From positions 496,001 through 560,000 of the forward strand of contig WHVD01000048.1 in assembly GCA_015178975.1 (NCBI GenBank): DNA of 64,000 bases, read 5' to 3'. The translations under genes were made by a program, and so were the position numbers. The first letter of the stretch is position 1; each line of letters begins with the position of its first letter. Positions 1-10,859 of this stretch are shown piece after piece. The notes beneath the pieces were generated by a model. That model was not told where the DNA came from. It saw only the letters and a list, made by a program, of their open reading frames with translations, and searched no databases. This DNA is from Hysterangium stoloniferum (taxonomy: Eukaryota; Basidiomycota; Agaricomycetes; Hysterangiales; Hysterangiaceae).

Positions 1-47
1 CGCCTTTATGTCGCAAGCAGATAGAGAGTCAATTCCAGCGCAACTCT

Positions 48-566
48 GTACCTTCTATTTGTAACCTAATTACTATCTGTATTTATTCTCAAACGCTCTT
101 AATAACGCCTATTGTCTTCGGCAGTACTATGTCAATACGTCGCTTTACGGTTTCTAAGCGTATAACATCAGAGAATATAGCGGCGCACGTGGCCTCACTT
201 GCCTTTGAAACCATACATAGTCAAACATAGTCAACGGTCCGGGTACTAAGAAGTATAGAAAATAAAGGACGGAGCGTAGCAATTTGTGTTCACCATGATA
301 TGATCCTTTAAACTGAGTTCGACTCCCACGGCTTTTTCTTCTTACATGCGAGTAATTTTCACACCTACCTTGTGATGCTCATCCCCTTAAGATTTGTAAT
401 ATCCAACTTGGTCTTCACTCTCATGTACTATCATCCCTTTCCTCTTTAATCTTCATTGTTAGCAAGATTGGGGGTCCATGGCGCCCGTGGAAGCTACACG
501 TGCAGGACCATCCAGCATGCGGCAAAATAGCTTGTGCATTCTAATTAGGTTACAAATAGAAGGTAC
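48..566. repeat. Perfect 25-bp inverted repeat pair
   Basis: Positions 48-72 and 542-566 are exact reverse complements over 25 bp; the left arm begins GTACCTTCTATTTG. They flank about 470 bp in which I see no convincing gene. The arms could pair into a long hairpin or be remnants of a small inverted-repeat element. The first 40 bases resemble sequence found upstream of family A genes (a stretch like GAGAGTCAATTCC), so the left edge may be part of a further, cut-off unit. Confidence 0.8.
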
Positions 567-572
567 ACAGGG

Positions 573-764
573 TCCCAGGGATAATATCACATATAGCATT
601 GGAGCCGTACATGATCCGTAGTGTTTCATTTTTTCCTTCTTAAACAAGACACATCATCAGAAATAAATAAATATTAATACGCACTAGTCCCAGGAGCCAT
701 TTCGGTCTTGAAATAAACATTCGGTCTCCGCTTTTGGTCTTAGATCCGCACACTTGCCGATGAC
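573..764. other. Intergenic, no gene seen
   Basis: I see no coding signal. The short minus-strand frame over 459-647 has no recognisable motif or splice context and is probably chance. Confidence 0.5.
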
Positions 765-1185
765 CAGTGTTAGCGCTAAGACACCGGGCCACCTAATCAG
801 GTTTTAATTTAGCCGTGCGGAGGTGATCGCCGGTGACGTCAACGTTTACTCTCGTTTGGTTGTTTCACCTGATGATCATTATTTTTTTTTTTTAACATTT
901 TATTTTGTCCACACTAACACTTTGCAAGGATTTTCTCATTTCAGGAATATCTTGCTGAATGACCTTGATCATTCCAAACAACAACGTTGCTACATGTAGC
1001 TATCAAAATGTAACTTATGATTTTTTTCTATAAATTTTGTTATCTTTCCTGAAGCTTGCTCACTTGGACTCTGGGCGTCTTCGGTTCAAGTCATCTAGCC
1101 CACGTATCAGCTGAGATTCATTGGTGGTAAGCGGCAATCACGGGAATCGACCGGCTACGCATTCAATAAGACTACCACCAAGTCC
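765..1185 (+). repeat. Dispersed repeat with tRNA-like pol III boxes, copy 1
   Basis: This matches, in reverse orientation, 9,690-10,090 and 25,440-25,870. The shared core has an A-box-like TTGCTCACTTGG at 1056-1067 and a B-box-like CGGTTCAAGTC at 1082-1092. These are spaced as in a tRNA promoter, with T-rich sequence upstream. A tRNA-derived SINE, or a tRNA relic carried inside the segmental duplication, is the likeliest reading. I see no foldable intact tRNA. Confidence 0.5.
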
Positions 1186-1639
1186 TTCAACCTTGAATAG
1201 AGAGTATTTGCAACTAATACTTGGGTGAGGACTCGTTCAGGTTGATAAAGCAAAGAAAAAATGTACAATACAAATGTTTTAAAAAAAATTAGTATCCAGC
1301 GCTGATGGACGAGAAATAATATATCAACGTGGGACCCAGCGTTCCACTAAACTCAATTAGTTCCTCGTAAATTTATCCAAAATTCAGAATGATATTAGGC
1401 TTAACACGGTTTTACAACTTATGTGACTTGTGTTTCTGAAACGTGTCCTTTACTCTCTGTGAGTGCTCCAGCATACGGAGGATAGTACATGTCTCTATCA
1501 ATTTGAAGTTTCCATACGCTTTGTATCTTTTACGCTGGGAGATACGATCTGTGTGAAGTGAAGTCCGCGTTGGACGCTTAATCAAGTTAGCTTGCGACTT
1601 GCACGGGGGTGAACTTAGAAAACGCCAAATGAAGCGGGC
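1186..1639. other. Intergenic, no gene seen
   Basis: Contains a short sequence (GAGAGTATTTGCAACTAATA) that recurs at 25,318 and, inverted, near 5,625, so it belongs to the duplicated intergenic background. No coding signal seen. Confidence 0.5.
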
Positions 1640-1960
1640 GCCTGATTACATATGTTCCCATGAATGAATTCGCCGACCAAGTCATTTAAAGCAATAAAAT
1701 AAAATGTAATGTATGACATCTCAAATAAATGAAAAATAAAAGGGTAGGAGAGGTTAGTCATTTCGGCTCTCTTAACCCTTGGGCATGTGTTGTAGATAAC
1801 CGATTCCATGGGGCAGATGTCGTCTCTATCCTCAGGATCAGAAAGGATATATACAAGGCCAGTGAGTGAAGCGGGGGATACAAGGCTCGACTTTAACTCC
1901 AAAACTAGTATGCTACTCAACCTGGCCAAAAGTCTACAGGTGGGCAATTATATTATTGAC
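1640..1960 (+). repeat. Dispersed intergenic repeat R2, copy 1
   Basis: About 320 bp shared with 32,700-33,010 (opposite strand) and 43,550-43,790 (same strand). Landmarks common to the copies are TATGACATCTCAAATAAAT, GTGTTGTAGATAACC and CCAAAACTAG. The reading frames crossing it are broken differently in each copy, so it is probably noncoding. In the other two locations it lies beyond the 3' end of family A copies, which suggests it belongs to the segmental unit. Confidence 0.7.
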
Positions 1961-2149
1961 CAGCGAATTCTCAAACCTGTGGGAATATGTACATAATCAG
2001 GCGCCCGGTGTTCCAGCTCATAGAGTCCATTACCGGCTGTCCTAAATTTCGACATGTGTAACAAAAAAATACGTGTGTTGTGAACAACGGATTTAAAAGA
2101 TTTAAAAATCAAAAATAGAAAGATCGGTTGTGAATAAGAATGACTAAGT

Positions 2150-5100
2150 ATTGAATTATCTTTTTGTCAGATATAGTGACTTGGCACATATTGGTGAATT
2201 TTTGTTCGCTCATTCGTGTTCGTGTTCGTGTGATATATCTAATTGCGCCACAAATCCTTTCTCGCCTCTCCCCAAATCAATATTTGGGGCGTCCTCGTCC
2301 AACATGCAGGCGAATTCGTCGTCACCTTCCCTCAAGGCTTCCACACTGCTTCCAACTTTTTCGTATAGTGCTTTAGATCTTGTATAGTTCATACCTGCAC
2401 TAATGTGTTCTGATTGATTTAATACTTTCACATTAAAAACGTCTGAATATATTATGGCGTCAAAATAGCGTGTTATATTGTTATACTTAGGTGGTTGTCC
2501 CGCCATGTGAATATATGGGTAAAACGTTGAAATTTAACAGTACTCCTAGAAGTCGGACCTGACGATATGAGAGATTATTTTGACAACGGGCATGTGACGG
2601 ACAAGGAAACCCAGATAACTCATTGGATGTTGACAGCGAATTGGTTGGATTTCATCGATTTTTTCGGATATATTAACCATGCTCCACAGTGGATCCGCAG
2701 GACGTGTGGCGTAATGACCTTTCTTTTCCCTGAGCTCAAAATAATTGCCTTTGGTTTGATCTGAGTGATGGCTCCATCGCGGTCAGAATTCTATCCTCTG
2801 CTTCAATGTCCACCAGGCGCTGTTGCCCCACTGCTTTAAGCTACTAAGCGTCACGACGTGCTCTAGCTACCAAAAGGATCTCAGAGCGAGAAAGCACACC
2901 TCACTAATGGTATTTTCACATTCCTCCAAGAATCCCTCCGCGAGTAATACAACATCCTTGCTCTTTGGGCGTCGTTGAACAGAGACAACACCATACATAC
3001 GTCGGGATTCCCCTTCGGTGTTCGTGAATATCGACTGCAGGAGATTGATCCAAGCGGTAAATTTGTAAACGTTATCGAGAACCCTCGTAATCATATCAGA
3101 GAACCAATAAGATTGTCTTTTCAGTCCTTTGTATCGATCGTCATATGCTCCCACCTTTTGTGCAGCCATGGCGAGGCTGTAAAGGGTGATATTGAGTCCA
3201 CTGACGTCAGATTTTTCCAGTAAAGTGTAATTTGGCCATCCCTCCACTATGGCTACCTGATCGGAAGGTGGACGTCGGGCGAATAACTTAAACCACGGAG
3301 AGACTGCAGTAAATAGACTCTCGCCGGCCCCAAACTCATAGCTCCCATCGAATCGTTTGATACGAATATAGCGAGTGCCACCGTCAATACACTAAAACCT
3401 GGCAATAAAATAATCGTGCTTCTTCCTAATTTCTCTCATGCGTTGTAGCTCGGGCGGTTGTATCTGTTATGGGATCGTTTCCATCTGAATCAAACATGGC
3501 ATCTGATCCACGCGGAGAGATGAACAGGCCAACTGGAAACATTCAATGGTTTCCCCGGAAGTCCTTCTGGTGTTATGGGAGCAGGCCCAGAATAAACAGA
3601 ATAAATATAGGTGGTTCGGTTGTAATTGATAGGTGTTCATAATTCCTTACCAACAGGTTGTGACCTTGGATAAATATTAACACGAACCCTTCAATCCGAG
3701 CGGGTGCAATCGTTATATCCTACGGCTCTGTTAAATGGACGCGTAAAGCTGTCAGCCGCGAGATGGCAAGTGTGTTCCGAGGAAGGAAAAGTGCTGCTTC
3801 TTTCCCATAAGTAATATATACCATAATCAATAGGAGACATACAGACCGGTTGGGTACCAATCGCGTATCCTTGTACACTCTCCATAAGGTTAACAGACAA
3901 CTGGAGCCATCTAGGTATGTCAGACTGATGTGTCGGAGAATGTTGGAATTCCTTTGCCCAAGGATCCATACCCATCAGCACGGCCTGGAACAGCAAGTCG
4001 ATTCCTTTTGTATCTCGGAAGGATAGATTATGTTTAATGTGAGGGCCGGGGAAATCCAGTCCAAGATTATCGACAAGACACTTTGTGTTCTCTAGCAGTT
4101 TCACCGCAGGCATGCCCTTGTTACGTTCTTCACTTCAGGAAGGGAGCAATCGGAGTATACCGCCCAGATACCCAATGGCTATTATCTTTACAAAATCGCC
4201 AGTATTTACCGTGCTATCTTTAAGGTGAGAAATGGGTCTTCCCCATTTCAATAATTAACTGTACTGAATCTGTGGCAATCGTTACCAACTTTTCCACTAC
4301 GCTCACTGAGTGATCAGAAAAATTCCCAAATTCATTCGGCCTGACTTTCTCCACGATCACGGTAACCTCTGAATTTTCCTTGGTGATGTAAGAAACTGTT
4401 ACCTGGTGAAAAAGAGTTCCCACTCATTTTTCATACAGTCGTCATCTGAAGGCTTCCATAAAGACTCTGGGTCCGTATCCCTAATGGATTGATCACAGTG
4501 AAAGACGCGTCTGAGACCAGGATAGCCCGTAATCACTCGCAATATCTTCTTGGACGCTTCAAGCTGGATCTTGGCAGTCTTCAATCTATGAATGAATTCA
4601 GTCGGCAACCCAAAGGAACAAAGGCAACCCCGAGATTCACTCGCGGTGAAGTATACTCTATCAGCCTTGTACAGTAATGTTCTAGCTTGTCAATGTCCCA
4701 ATCCCGGCCACCACAACCCGAGGATGGCTGCCCCTCGCAATCATGTAGATCGCATAACCGCTTCAGTGTTTGATTTACGTCAAGGCCGAAAGCTTCCTCA
4801 ATAGCCTGTGTCGAAAATTCAGGACCTTTTCCCAATTTGTGAGCTACCTTGCCAATTGAATGCGCGATTTTCTGTCCCGCCCAATCGTATGCTGTCGCAA
4901 TAGTGGAGCCGGGACCTGCCACGGCTCTATACAGTCTTGTCAGAACCAGAGTTGGTGGGGTTACTAGACTAAGTGCTTGATATTATGTCTCAGTCGACGT
5001 AAAGTAAGACTCAACTAAGAAGTAAGGAGTTTGTAGCGTCGGTTTGTAAGTTGGGGAGACAATAGTAACAAACATGGGTTATGTAGTTATACAATACCGT

Positions 5101-5252
5101 GTGATGGAACAATAGGACAACGACGAGAACAAAAATAACAATAAACCAGATGTCCCAATAGGGAAGTACAATAATGGAAACGGGGCTTTCCAGCTTCATG
5201 GGTACGCATAAGCCTAACTCCAACACTTGAGAATCTGGTTAGATGATGCCAT
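2150..5252 (-). pseudogene. Family B gene copy 1 (B1), decayed
   Basis: Unrecognised protein family of unknown function. B1 aligns by eye with B2 (15,164-12,873) through exon 1 (start 5,252, then broken by an LTR at 4,981-5,225), exon 2 (to about 4,240), exon 3 (4,206-3,800) and further 3' pieces at 3,247-2,867 and 2,506-2,210. Lesions compared with B2 are: LTR insertion about nine codons into exon 1; the first donor changed from GTGAGC to GCGAGT; one extra T near 4,408 shifting frame; an in-frame TGA in exon 3 near 4,140; and loss of a CAG acceptor near 3,805. The N-terminal segment (about 4,910-4,860) contains an amphipathic stretch, YDWAGQKIAHSIGKVAHKLG. Its 3' half resembles the second B-type 3' copy at 11,160-12,164 more than the tail of B2. 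Divergently oriented to A1. Confidence 0.65.
4981..5225 (-). mobile_element. Solo LTR inserted in exon 1 of B1
   Basis: A 245-bp insertion absent from the same place in B2 and flanked by the direct repeat CTTGA (4976-4980 and 5226-5230), the 5-bp target duplication usual for LTR elements. On the minus strand it begins TGTTGGAGTTAGGC, typical of Ty1/copia LTR starts, and ends in TA where TG...CA would be expected, probably a point mutation. No internal element is left, so it is a solo LTR. Confidence 0.85.
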
Positions 5253-5769
5253 GTTTCTGGATATCTAGAGGCAAGAGTAGAGCAAGGGGACTCTTATCTC
5301 AAGGTTCCACCTGGATCCTTGGTCGAAGGGAGCATCGTGGCGGTGTCACGTGGCGATTATGTAACAGGGCGGCTGAATCGCTTTGGCCATGAACTCAGGC
5401 GCCCAAGAACTGCTTTCGGCAGAAGGAGATCTCGTGCAGCGTAGGAAGCTGAGAAGACTTGAAAGTATTCTGAATCTTAGATGTTTAAAGGTGAGTGGGT
5501 CTTATTTAACAAACCTGAGGAAGGGATGAAACACTGTGAATAGTGTGCAAGTACGGCCCCGATGCTATGCCTGGGATTTTCCCATCGGCTTACGCCATAG
5601 AAACGCAGCATGCGTTTTTGTTAGTTGCAAATACTCTCTATTGTTTAAAAGGAAGTAACCCGCTGTGTAACGAGCATAATGCTATATTTTTTGGAAGTTG
5701 ACTCTCCCGCTAACTGCGCTATAAAAGTCCAGCATCCCCTTCTGGTGTGGGTATGACTACTGCCCACCA
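5253..5769. promoter_or_regulatory. Divergent B1/A1 intergenic region with TATA box
   Basis: This 0.5-kb spacer separates the head-to-head genes B1 and A1. A TATA box, TATAAAA at 5720-5726, lies about 45 bp before the A1 start codon. In A2 and A3 the aligned position reads GCCATGGAAGC, so the TATA box is specific to A1. The rest carries the upstream repeat seen before other A copies (AAGGGATGAAACAC; AATTTTCCCATCGGC). Whether it drives both genes is inference. Confidence 0.5.
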
Positions 5770-8333
5770 ATGTCTACTTTCAACAAGACGACTCTGAGGA
5801 TTCACGATATGGTGACGACTGAGACCCTCCTTAAAGGCGTCGAGGGGCCACCACCGTTGGTTTCCACAGATGTATTGAGCTCGGAGGAACTGGAGCGTAT
5901 GCTTGAGATGAGAATGAGGGAAAAATTCCGGCTGAAGCTCCGAGAACGATGGAGCTGTACTGAACCCGGGCACGATTTATGTTACCAGGCCCCCGATGAC
6001 GACCAACACATACCACTGTTTGCAAAATATGTAGAGGTTTGGGTTGACGAGTTGGTGAGTGAGGTATAATGCTATTATCATGTAATCTATATCACATCCC
6101 GCGCGCTTCAGTGCCAAGGAGAAACGAGCTACCATGACCCACCAACTATTGTTAAGATGTCAGGGCGGCCCACAACACCCAACGACGGAGAAGGCATTGA
6201 GGGGGATATACCAGATGATCACCAGCATATGCCACTGTCCGCAAACGATGCAGAGGACGAGATGGTGAGCAAAGTATCATGTTGTCATCACGTAATTTGT
6301 ATCACATCCTGCACGTTGCAGTTCCAAGGAGAAACGACTTACCATGACCCACCGACTGGTGTTAAAATGCTGGAGAGGTGCACCAACACCAGATCCAACC
6401 TCCGAGAAGACGCCGAGCTACCACCCGTGGCATCAAGTTATCGGGAACCCGATGACTGCCAGGGCATACTGTCTGCAAACCACGTAGAGGTTTCGGCTGA
6501 CGAGGTCAAGCTCGTGAGTAAAGTATAATGCCATTATCATCTAATCCGTATCACATCTTGCGCGCTTCAGTGTCAAGGAAAAAACAGCTACCATGACACA
6601 TCGACCGTTGTTAGAATGCCAGGGGGGTCTACCAACACCATATCCAACCTCCGAGAAGGTGTTGAGGAGTTACCACTGGTGTCCCCAGATGTATTGAGTC
6701 AGGAAGAAAGGGATCAGATCATTAAGTCCGGAATGAGAGAGATATTCCGGGCGAAACTTCGAGAACGATGGAGCTGTTACGAAACCGGGCACGATTTATG
6801 TTTCCGGGCACCCCATGACGACCAGCACATACGACTGACTGCAAATCATGTACAGTTTTGGGTTGACGAGTTGGTGAGTAAAGTATAATGCTATTTCCAT
6901 GTGCTCTGCGTCACATCCTGTGCGTATCAGTGCAACGGAAATACGAGCTCAGAACAACGGGACCAGATCATTAACACGGGTATTAGGGAGATTTTCCCGG
7001 CGAAACTTCGAGAACGATGGAGCTGCAACGAAACTGCGCACTATTTATGTTACCGAGCCAACGACCAACACATACTACTGTCTCCGAACCATGTAGAGGT
7101 TTGGGTTGACGAGTTGGTGAGTAATCAAATATGTAGTGCTGTTATCACGTAATCTTTACCACATCGTGTGTCAGTGCCAAGGAGAAACGACCTACCATGA
7201 GCCACCGACTGCTGTTACGATGCTGTGGAGGTCTACCAGCACCACATCCAATCTCAGCCCATATGGCAGTCAGGATTGTGGGCTGCAGAATGCAGTTTGA
7301 CACAACTTCCAGCATTAAAATTACACCAGGCTATTTCTGTGGATTAATGGTGGAAGTTATTGGGACGCAAGTTCTCGACATCGCAAAATACTCTGCATTG
7401 ATGACAAAGTTGAGTGTGTACGGGAAAATGGTGGATTTATTATCTCGAGACAAGGTGCTTAACAAGTTCCTGCGCAAGTCTGCAACTCTTCCAAGATGGG
7501 GAAGAGTAATTCAAGAAAGCGTTGATTTGTTGAGGTAAGGATTACTCAGCGGCGTCAAGCATTGGGATGCACTCGACCTACTCATGTTTTGTAGACCCAC
7601 ATACCCGCTTAAAATTCGACAACAAGCATGCAGAATTTTAAAGGACTTCCGGTTGCATTATGATGAAATACAGCTAACGAACAATCGTGACACTATGGCC
7701 TTGAAGCTTATGGTATCACTGGGTTGCGCCTTCATATGTTGCCCTGGCGTCCAACGGTGGGATAGCAATACATCAACCGCCATTACGTCGGCACTCTATA
7801 GTTCCCTCGTAGAATCACCGCTTCACACCAACTTGGATGAGGTTTCATCTGCATTTGTCGTGGAAATTTCCGGCCACTTATCGGTCTATGATAACCAAGA
7901 TCCCCTCACTGGTGCCCTTGCAGATGTCATTGAAAACGTATGCCATGTGCGTCAGCTGTCTTCAAAAGAGCTTATTGCCACCAGAGCATACTTTGAGACC
8001 CGGTTGAATCAACACGGACTTTTTGGCTACAGATTACATCGGCTGTTCATGCATTGCGTTTCCCAGGACACATGGTTTCTAGACATTTCTGGAACGGTAT
8101 TGAATTATGTGCTCCGAGATATCGGAATGGATATCCAGACATTGGCTCAAAGCACTAAGATTGCAGTATCTTTATCCATCAACCTGGAAATGCTGGAGAA
8201 TTTCCTTGACAACAAGTCGCTGTTCATAGCCTATAACAGCCAGCTCATTATCGTTGTTTCTTTTATGGTTTCAATCCTAAGGCACGTCCCTATATTCTTC
8301 TTCAAATACTGTCATAATCAACTGAGATACTAG
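5770..8333 (+). pseudogene. Family A modular gene copy 1 (A1)
   Basis: Unrecognised repeat-module protein of unknown function. Exons read by GT-AG borders: 5770-6054, 6112-6264, 6322-6513, 6571-6873, 6931-7116, 7175-7534 and 7595-8333. The first five introns are 57-58 nt and nearly identical, falling between codons. Module exons begin C-Q-G-E-T-S-Y-H-D-P-P and end E-V-W-V-D-E-L, with RERWSC..PGH.LCY in the centre. Exon 5 has lost about 40 codons from the middle. Exon 6 has a frameshift between about 7240 and 7300, giving an early TGA, which is why I call it a pseudogene. The last exon is a helical, probably solenoid-like domain (PTYPLKIRQQACRIL... to CHNQLRY). TATA box at 5720. Confidence 0.6.
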
Positions 8334-8337
8334 AGAA

Positions 8338-8703
8338 TTGTCGATGTCTGTAAATTCAAGTCCGGACAAATGGATGTTGTGGTCTATTCGGAACATAACG
8401 AGAATGACAATCAAGTTCATAGTTAGATCTCCGGATCTGGAATATGCGTGCGTCCAAGTGCGTACAGAATCCACTATCGACGCTCTTGTCCGCGTTATTA
8501 GCAGCTGTAAGGCGATTGGCCGATCGACAAAGGATGAATCCATAGCGTGGAGATGCTCAGACATCATTAAACATGCTCGCCATCTCCTACACTTGATCGC
8601 CACGCCGTTCACCGGGTCGTCGGAACTATCAAATAGTCGTTGTTTTTCGGTGGTAGCTCAGTTCAGATTGCGTATCGTGGACGTTGGTGAAATGGGTCAC
8701 TAA
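8338..8703 (+). CDS. Conserved 121-aa ORF following A1
   Basis: Begins five bases after the stop of the A1 last exon, in another frame, and ends ...GEMGH. The same ORF follows A3, A4 and A5 at the same place. Core motif: DKWMLWSIRNI.RMTIKFI. It may be the true C-terminus joined by a splice or frameshift, or a separate gene. No domain recognised. Confidence 0.45.
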   Translation: MSMSVNSSPDKWMLWSIRNITRMTIKFIVRSPDLEYACVQVRTESTIDALVRVISSCKAIGRSTKDESIAWRCSDIIKHARHLLHLIATPFTGSSELSNSRCFSVVAQFRLRIVDVGEMGH

Positions 8704-9243
8704 TTGTAAACATTTGCCCGGTGTCTGGCCTTTTTGTAGTAGTCACAATGTTAGTTATATACAGAAGTGGAGAACGGTAGGCTTATTTTGAACTCTTATT
8801 GAGGCCGAGACGGTGAGACAAGAATGACAATCAAGTTCATAGCTAGATCTCCAGATCTGGAAGATGCGTGCGTCCGAGTGCGTACAGAATCCACTATCGA
8901 CGCTCTTTCCCGGGTCATTAGCAACTGTAAAGCGATTGGCCGGTCGACAGAGGATAGATGCACAGCGTGGAGATGCTCAGACATCATTAAACATGCTTTC
9001 CATTTCCTACACTTGATCGCCACGCCGTTCACCGGGCCGTCGGAACTATCAAATAGCCGTTGTTTATCGGTGGTAACTCAGTTCGGGTGGCGTATCGTGG
9101 ACGTTGGTGAATTGGGTCACTATTTGTAAACATTTGCCCGATGTCTGGTCTTTTTGTAGTAGTCAAAATGCTAGTTATATGCAGAAGTAGAGAACGGTAG
9201 ACGTATTTTTTAAACTCTTATTGAGGCCGATACGGTCAGAACC
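8404..9243 (+). repeat. 420-bp tandem duplication of the A1 3' ORF and flank
   Basis: The sequence starting ATGACAATCAAGTTCATAG at 8404 recurs at 8824 and continues with only scattered differences past the stop codons into the 3' flank (TTGTAAACATTTGCCCG...). The second copy lacks the first 22 codons of the ORF but keeps a complete frame (8824-9129). A local tandem duplication of exactly 420 bp. Confidence 0.9.
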
Positions 9244-9689
9244 AGAATTGATATCCATCCACATGACCAATTATACTCAAACATACACACCATAATGCCA
9301 ATAAGGGACGGAGCCGGATTGGACAAAAAGGACCGGCATTCGAAAGTTCCTGTCAAAGTGCCCCGTCAACCCCTCCAAAGGCGACTTAGGAAGACAGGAA
9401 TCACATACCACCCACCGTGTAACCAACGATGTGCAACACACCCTCAGATCATGCATGTATCATTCCCCCGCCTGCACGCAATCGACCGGCTCCTACCTTG
9501 AGCCCGCTAGTGCAATACAGGGCAAAAATATTACGTAAATACATCAAAGGGTGGGGTATGATAGCAATATACTGTCACCTCGAACAATGCTTACCAACAA
9601 CAAACAAGCCAAACACAGCGACGCGTCTCGGCAGCGTAGCGTTTGATCGCATCAGGAACCGGTGTTTCGGCAAAGTCCACGTATGGCCA
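9244..9689. repeat. Downstream flank of A unit, copy 1
   Basis: No gene seen. Stretches such as AGGGACGGAGCCGG and GGACCGGCATTCGAAAGT recur downstream of A3 (31,990-32,420) and A4 (38,000-38,240), and inverted at 44,100-44,400. It is part of the duplicated unit. Frames across it differ between copies, arguing against a protein. Confidence 0.65.
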
Positions 9690-10740
9690 CCTTATTTCCC
9701 CCATACGTAGCCGGTCGATCCCCGTGATTGCCGCCTCCCACGAATGAATCCCCGGCTGATCGTGGTGACTTGAACCGAAGACGGCGCGAGTCCAAGTGAG
9801 CGAGCTTCAGGAAGGGTGAAAAAGTTTATAGACAAAATCATCAATTAAATTTTGATAATTACATTTAGCAGTGTTGATGTTTGGAATGATCAAGGTCATT
9901 GACCAATATCTTCCGTTGAAAATAAGAAAATCCTTGCATTATGCTAGTGTGGACAAAATAAAATGTTAAGAAAAAAATAATGATCGTCAAGGGTGAAACA
10001 AGAGATTAAACATTGGGTCCAAACCACTACACTATGTATGGCGAATTCTCTTGGGTTCCGGTGTCTTAGCGTTAGCCACGGTGATCGGCAAGTGGGGATT
10101 CTTTATGATGTCGTGATTAAGGGGTATACGGACATTTTTACAGACCGATGACGCTAATTTTTACCTAATCCATACAAGCTAATCATGAATAGCTCGATTG
10201 CGGGGTTATCTTGAACACCATTGTCATGATGGTCTGCGGGATTTCAAGCGTGCTGCCAAGCCTGATATAAATACACGAGTCCATGAAGATCGGGGGCATA
10301 TATATATATGTGCATATAGTCAGCTTTGGTTAGTTATATATAACTTGCGTGTCCGTTCGAAGCACAACACAGGCTATGTCAAGCCGGTTTATTTATGACT
10401 GAGACGAGCAATTCCAGTGACTTTCCAAGCACTGAGGTTAAACGTTAATGATTAATCCCCCTTTGAGGTGGCGAGATGGGGAAGTCCCTGGCATGTTTGC
10501 ACGGCGTTCAACAGTAGTGTTTAAATCAAATCTCCGAGTAGTAGATCCGGAAGGGAAAGAGCTACCCCGACATTGACACTAGGCAGTCACCACTTCTGAT
10601 ATTTATCAGGGCACGGGGATATCTGCGATAAGGACACGGCCAAGTATTATGTAGGGGGACCTAAATTGTGAAAGTAAAATTGCGCGAGCCTCTCAATTTG
10701 AATAAAACTGCGGATTTGGTGAGAAAGTTGTCTTACTTAT
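9690..10740 (-). repeat. 1.05-kb intergenic block, duplicated at 25,430-26,510
   Basis: The block begins with the tRNA-like repeat (B box on the minus strand around 9768-9778) and continues through shared landmarks: ACAATCCTTGCA-type sequence, TGATCGGCAAGTGG, a short TATATATATG run near 10,300, and GTTAAACGTTAATGATTAA. The same order recurs at 25,430-26,510. It lies beyond the 3' end of family B genes in both places. No gene seen. Confidence 0.75.
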
Positions 10741-10859
10741 TTTACCTAAGTTTCGACATATGTTACAAAAAAATACGTGTGTTGTTAACAACGTATTTAA
10801 AGATTTAAAAATAAAGAATGGAAAAATCAGTTGTAAATAACAATGACTAAGCATTGTAT

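Noticed and set aside
290..335. tRNA gene near GAGTTCGACTCCCACGG followed by T-run
   Set aside because: B-box-like end and terminator-like T-run are present, but I could not fold D and anticodon arms or find an A box.
2164..2387. Plus-strand ORFs overlapping the B1 3' end
   Set aside because: They are antisense to the conserved B-type 3' segment and have no conserved counterpart in the second copy.
8277..8612. Minus-strand ORF over the A1 3' ORF, recurring at 31,438, 37,497 and 40,496
   Set aside because: It recurs only because the plus-strand gene recurs; the plus-strand frame has the splice context and protein-like conservation.
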